36,495 nt of DNA from Sulfurovaceae bacterium (GTDB lineage: Bacteria > Campylobacterota > Campylobacteria > Campylobacterales > Sulfurovaceae): positions 1-36,495 of the forward strand of contig JAQTLV010000010.1 in the NCBI GenBank assembly GCA_028714675.1, written 5' to 3'. Position numbers and translations under genes: made by a program. Positions 33,841 to 36,495 of the stretch are shown piece after piece. A model generated the notes under the pieces. It did no database searches. It saw only the letters and a list, made by a program, of their open reading frames with translations, and had not been told where the DNA came from. Positions within the stretch are counted from its first letter, which is position 1. Each line of letters opens with the position of its first letter.

Positions 33841-36495
33841 TTAAACTACCAGCACACCGCTATTTATCATTGCTTTAACAATATCTTCATCAGTACTACC
33901 AAAAGATGATAAATCTACACTATGTAAAACTATAGTTTGGTTTTGGGCTGAAGGATTATAGGTTCCGCCCGTAAACCCTCCATCTGAGCTCAAATGAATG
34001 GTGCTGTCTGTTCCTGTATCTATTTGGATGTAGTTGAGTAAATTACCGATATCAGTAGAACTTCCGCTCTCTCCTACTAACAAATCTGAGATATTTAACA
34101 CATCATGTGTTGTGCCTGTTGTATTAAAACCGGTTAAAGTGTCTGTTGCTAGACTTCCATCCACGCCACCATCTGTATATGTCCAATAAATAACATCTGT
34201 TGCTGGTGTTGTTTCAGATAGATCAATCGTATCATTATTGCCTGCACCACCATAGATATGATCGCTACCTTCTCCGCCATAGATATGATCGCTACCTTCT
34301 CCGCCATATAATGAATCATTGCCACTGCCACCGATAATTGTCTCGGAACTATCGTTGCTTAGGGTATTTGTTGATGTTACTGAAGATGTTATAGCACTTA
34401 AATCCGTAGAACTTAAAGCGGTAGATGAGATTATTGAAACAACCGCATCACCATTTCCATCAAGAGCTACACTATAACTTCCATCTCCATTTTGTGTAAT
34501 CACGTTGCCATTACTATCTTTTAGTATCACGCTTGCTGGGATGTTAGTAAGTGTGATGTCTGACAATGTTTCACTGCTGTCCGTCAAGCCTGCATTGAGA
34601 GTTAAATCATATTGATAGACATTTAAAGGAAGTGTTATATTGAAATTATCAATCCATAAATCTTCGGTATTTCTATTACTATTATTTCTGATTAAAATAA
34701 CTACTTTCCCATCGCTTCCTACAGTTGCGGTAAAGGTGTGGGTAACACTTCCAGAATTCAAAGAATTCCTATTGGTGTCTAGCCCATTTCTGCTTATATC
34801 TGCTATTTGTGTGCCATTGACAGAAACAAACATGTGATCAAATGTATCATTACTCCAAGTGTTTATCTCTGTATCAAACGACATAGTTACAGTCTCTCCA
34901 GCATGCTCAACGCCAAAGTCATAGGTATTTGTTGCTGTGTCGCCAGCACCATCTATACGCATCGCATTGTTATTTCTATCTATGTTTGTACCCGTCCAAC
35001 TGCCAAGATTAGTATTGAAATTATCAGAATATACAATATCTGTTAAATAGGTACCACCATCAACACTTGTGCTTAGAGTAGGAGCATCGGCCAAATATCT
35101 CTCGTCTGCAAAATGAGCTACAGATGTCGCAGTATCTCCGTTGCTATCAGTTGTAATGGCTGTTACATTGTAGTTGAAAGCGCCATCATATCCTGCTGGC
35201 AAAGTTGCTTGAATGTCAGCCAAGCTTTCTCCTGGAGCCAGTGTTATAACCCAATCTCCGCTAGTTGCATCTAAAGCACCCATTGAAAAAGTAGTGCCAC
35301 CCGGGAAATCACTCAATGTAACTGTTAGATGCTCTGAACCATCTGTATCTACTAAATTAACATTTAGATTTAAATCAAAAGTTGTCAATCTTGGGTCTTG
35401 TCCATTGATTAGCACATTATCAACCATCATATACGAATCAATCGTATCGTCTCCCGCATTTAAGATAGCTAAGCCAAGGTTTATATATCCATCTGCTGTT
35501 GCTACATAAGTAAATGTTCGCCATCCAGTGGTTTCGATATCACTATTATTATCATAATTTAGATTATCATTAGCAATATCACTAGAATCGCTCAATTTTG
35601 TAACAACTCCATTAACTACAGCAACTGCAGCATCATCATAAGCTCCAGTAGCATAAGTTTGAGTTTCTGCATTAATGAAATTGTATTGAACCGTTATGAC
35701 ATCGCCTATATGAGCATACACTTGTGTTTGAATATAAGAGCCATTAGTTGCGTTATTGTTGGTTGTTGCTGCTGAGAGGTTAGCTGCTGTTGTACCTAGT
35801 GCTGTAGCTATACCTGCATTAGCAACACCCTCGGCTCTTAAGAGTACATGTTGTGTACCTTCTATAGAGGTCAATGCTCCAAGATTTGAATTTGTAAGAG
35901 AATTAGATTCTACAACAACTGTTCCACCGGTTGACCATCCGGATAGACCGCTTGAGCCTTCGAAATTCGCATTAAATGTGTTAACTGTATAATCAACTGT
36001 TCCTGTAGTAATCGTTGGTGCATCTGCAACAGCTGTGATATTGATAGCTGTTGTGTAGCTTGCACTACTCCAATCAGTTCCATCGCTTACATTAAATGTG
36101 AAACTGCTATCTGCGTCGCTATTGTCAGTTGGATTAAATGTCAAGTTTCCAGCCGTAATATTTGCAAGAGAAATAACTGCCCCTGAAGTAATTGCCACTC
36201 CATTAAGATATATAACACCATTGGTTGGCAATGAATCTATTCTAATAGAAGACAATGCGCTTCCTTCTTCATCACTATATGTACCAAAATCGTTTGTGGT
36301 TAGAGTATATACTCCTGTAGTGTTATTCATATCTTCTAAGATAGTAATGGAATCATTGGTCGATGTAGGTGCATCATTAACATCAGTTGTAGCTGGAGGT
36401 GTAACATTGGCCGTATTGCTTGATGTTAATCCTGTTGTACTCTCTGCTATTACAACAAATGCTGGCAAATCAGCTCCACTATTTACAAGTGCGGC
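33841..36495 (-). CDS. Large RTX-type secreted adhesin, C-terminal part
   Basis: The last 884 codons of a larger gene; the frame is open to the right edge, so the true start is outside the window. It begins with a linker (ALVNSGADLPAFVVIAES) and a DVNDAPTSTND junction. A cadherin/VCBS-like module follows, then two modules resembling jelly-roll binding domains (FEGSSGLSGWSTGG to VDNVLINGQD; FNTNLGSWTGTNID to LWIDNFNITLP). Next come RTX calcium-binding nonapeptides (GGSGNDSLYGGEGSDHIYGG) and a C-terminal type I secretion domain ending SGVLVV. It should be exported by a TolC-dependent type I system and serve in adhesion or biofilm. No transporter genes are in the window. Confidence 0.85.
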   Translation of the reverse strand, partial: AALVNSGADLPAFVVIAESTTGLTSSNTANVTPPATTDVNDAPTSTNDSITILEDMNNTTGVYTLTTNDFGTYSDEEGSALSSIRIDSLPTNGVIYLNGVAITSGAVISLANITAGNLTFNPTDNSDADSSFTFNVSDGTDWSSASYTTAINITAVADAPTITTGTVDYTVNTFNANFEGSSGLSGWSTGGTVVVESNSLTNSNLGALTSIEGTQHVLLRAEGVANAGIATALGTTAANLSAATTNNNATNGSYIQTQVYAHIGDVITVQYNFINAETQTYATGAYDDAAVAVVNGVVTKLSDSSDIANDNLNYDNNSDIETTGWRTFTYVATADGYINLGLAILNAGDDTIDSYMMVDNVLINGQDPRLTTFDLNLNVNLVDTDGSEHLTVTLSDFPGGTTFSMGALDATSGDWVITLAPGESLADIQATLPAGYDGAFNYNVTAITTDSNGDTATSVAHFADERYLADAPTLSTSVDGGTYLTDIVYSDNFNTNLGSWTGTNIDRNNNAMRIDGAGDTATNTYDFGVEHAGETVTMSFDTEINTWSNDTFDHMFVSVNGTQIADISRNGLDTNRNSLNSGSVTHTFTATVGSDGKVVILIRNNSNRNTEDLWIDNFNITLPLNVYQYDLTLNAGLTDSSETLSDITLTNIPASVILKDSNGNVITQNGDGSYSVALDGNGDAVVSIISSTALSSTDLSAITSSVTSTNTLSNDSSETIIGGSGNDSLYGGEGSDHIYGGEGSDHIYGGAGNNDTIDLSETTPATDVIYWTYTDGGVDGSLATDTLTGFNTTGTTHDVLNISDLLVGESGSSTDIGNLLNYIQIDTGTDSTIHLSSDGGFTGGTYNPSAQNQTIVLHSVDLSSFGSTDEDIVKAMINSGVLVV
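34250..34303 (-). repeat. Perfect 27-bp tandem repeat in the RTX region
   Basis: Two identical adjacent 27-bp units (34250-34276 and 34277-34303), each encoding one RTX nonapeptide of the form GGEGSDHIY. Identity at the nucleotide level, including synonymous sites, indicates recent duplication or slippage. The flanking nonapeptides are diverged. Confidence 0.85.

Noticed and set aside
34250-34303. 27-bp tandem units considered as a CRISPR-like array
   Set aside because: The units are adjacent with no spacers and encode RTX nonapeptides in frame with the adhesin. No CRISPR array or cas gene was seen in the window.

Overview
The window is AT-rich, tightly packed bacterial chromosome. Gene content and neighbourhoods point to a Campylobacterota (Epsilonproteobacteria) genome: a PglC-PglD-PglE sugar module, the tRNA cluster Pro-His-Arg-Arg-Leu, ThyX as thymidylate synthase, a stand-alone ThiD2-type protein and a short malic enzyme. 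A sulfur-oxidising Sulfurimonas-like lineage is the best guess, but that is inference and no 16S gene lies in the window.

Layout. (1) 1-2471: a consensus sigma70 promoter firing out of the left edge (probably an rRNA or other stable-RNA operon), then a BAX-inhibitor-1 protein, ThiD2, a BioC-like methyltransferase and SecG. (2) 2505-17852: a 15-kb minus-strand glycan operon, read from 17852 leftwards. It starts with a UDP-HexNAc 6-dehydrogenase, then WbpB-, WbpD- and WbpE-like enzymes predicted to make UDP-2,3-diacetamido-2,3-dideoxyglucuronic acid. Next come an acyltransferase-3/SGNH protein, a Wzx-type flippase, two hexapeptide acyltransferases, three GT4 glycosyltransferases and an ArnB/PseC-like aminotransferase, and finally PglC, PglD and PglE. 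No 4,6-dehydratase (PglF), polymerase or oligosaccharyltransferase is visible here. A broken copy of one glycosyltransferase start lies beside one acetyltransferase. (3) 18055-23689: malic enzyme, a tandem-TOBE protein, a DUF4153-like membrane protein, a small lipoprotein coupled to an L,D-transpeptidase-fold protein, and a TPR lipoprotein.

(4) 23907-28250: a compact integrated element of about 4.3 kb at the 3' end of tRNA-Leu(UAG). It is bounded by a 26-bp perfect direct repeat (32/33 bp with one indel), with 12-bp iterated repeats just inside both ends. It carries a P4-type tyrosine integrase, an unknown 249-aa protein coupled to it, an AlpA-like regulator missed by length cut-offs, an 85-aa unknown, a 222-aa protein with a replication-initiator-like signature, and degraded or tiny ORFs. 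There are no capsid, packaging or conjugation genes. This is the most novel part of the window.

(5) 28237-33806: five tRNAs under a perfect TTGACA-17-TATAAT promoter, then purM, a small membrane protein, typA/bipA, and divergent dgt and thyX. (6) 33841-36495: the C-terminal 884 residues of a large RTX/type I secreted adhesin, cut by the right edge.

All calls come from reading the sequence. No database search was run.
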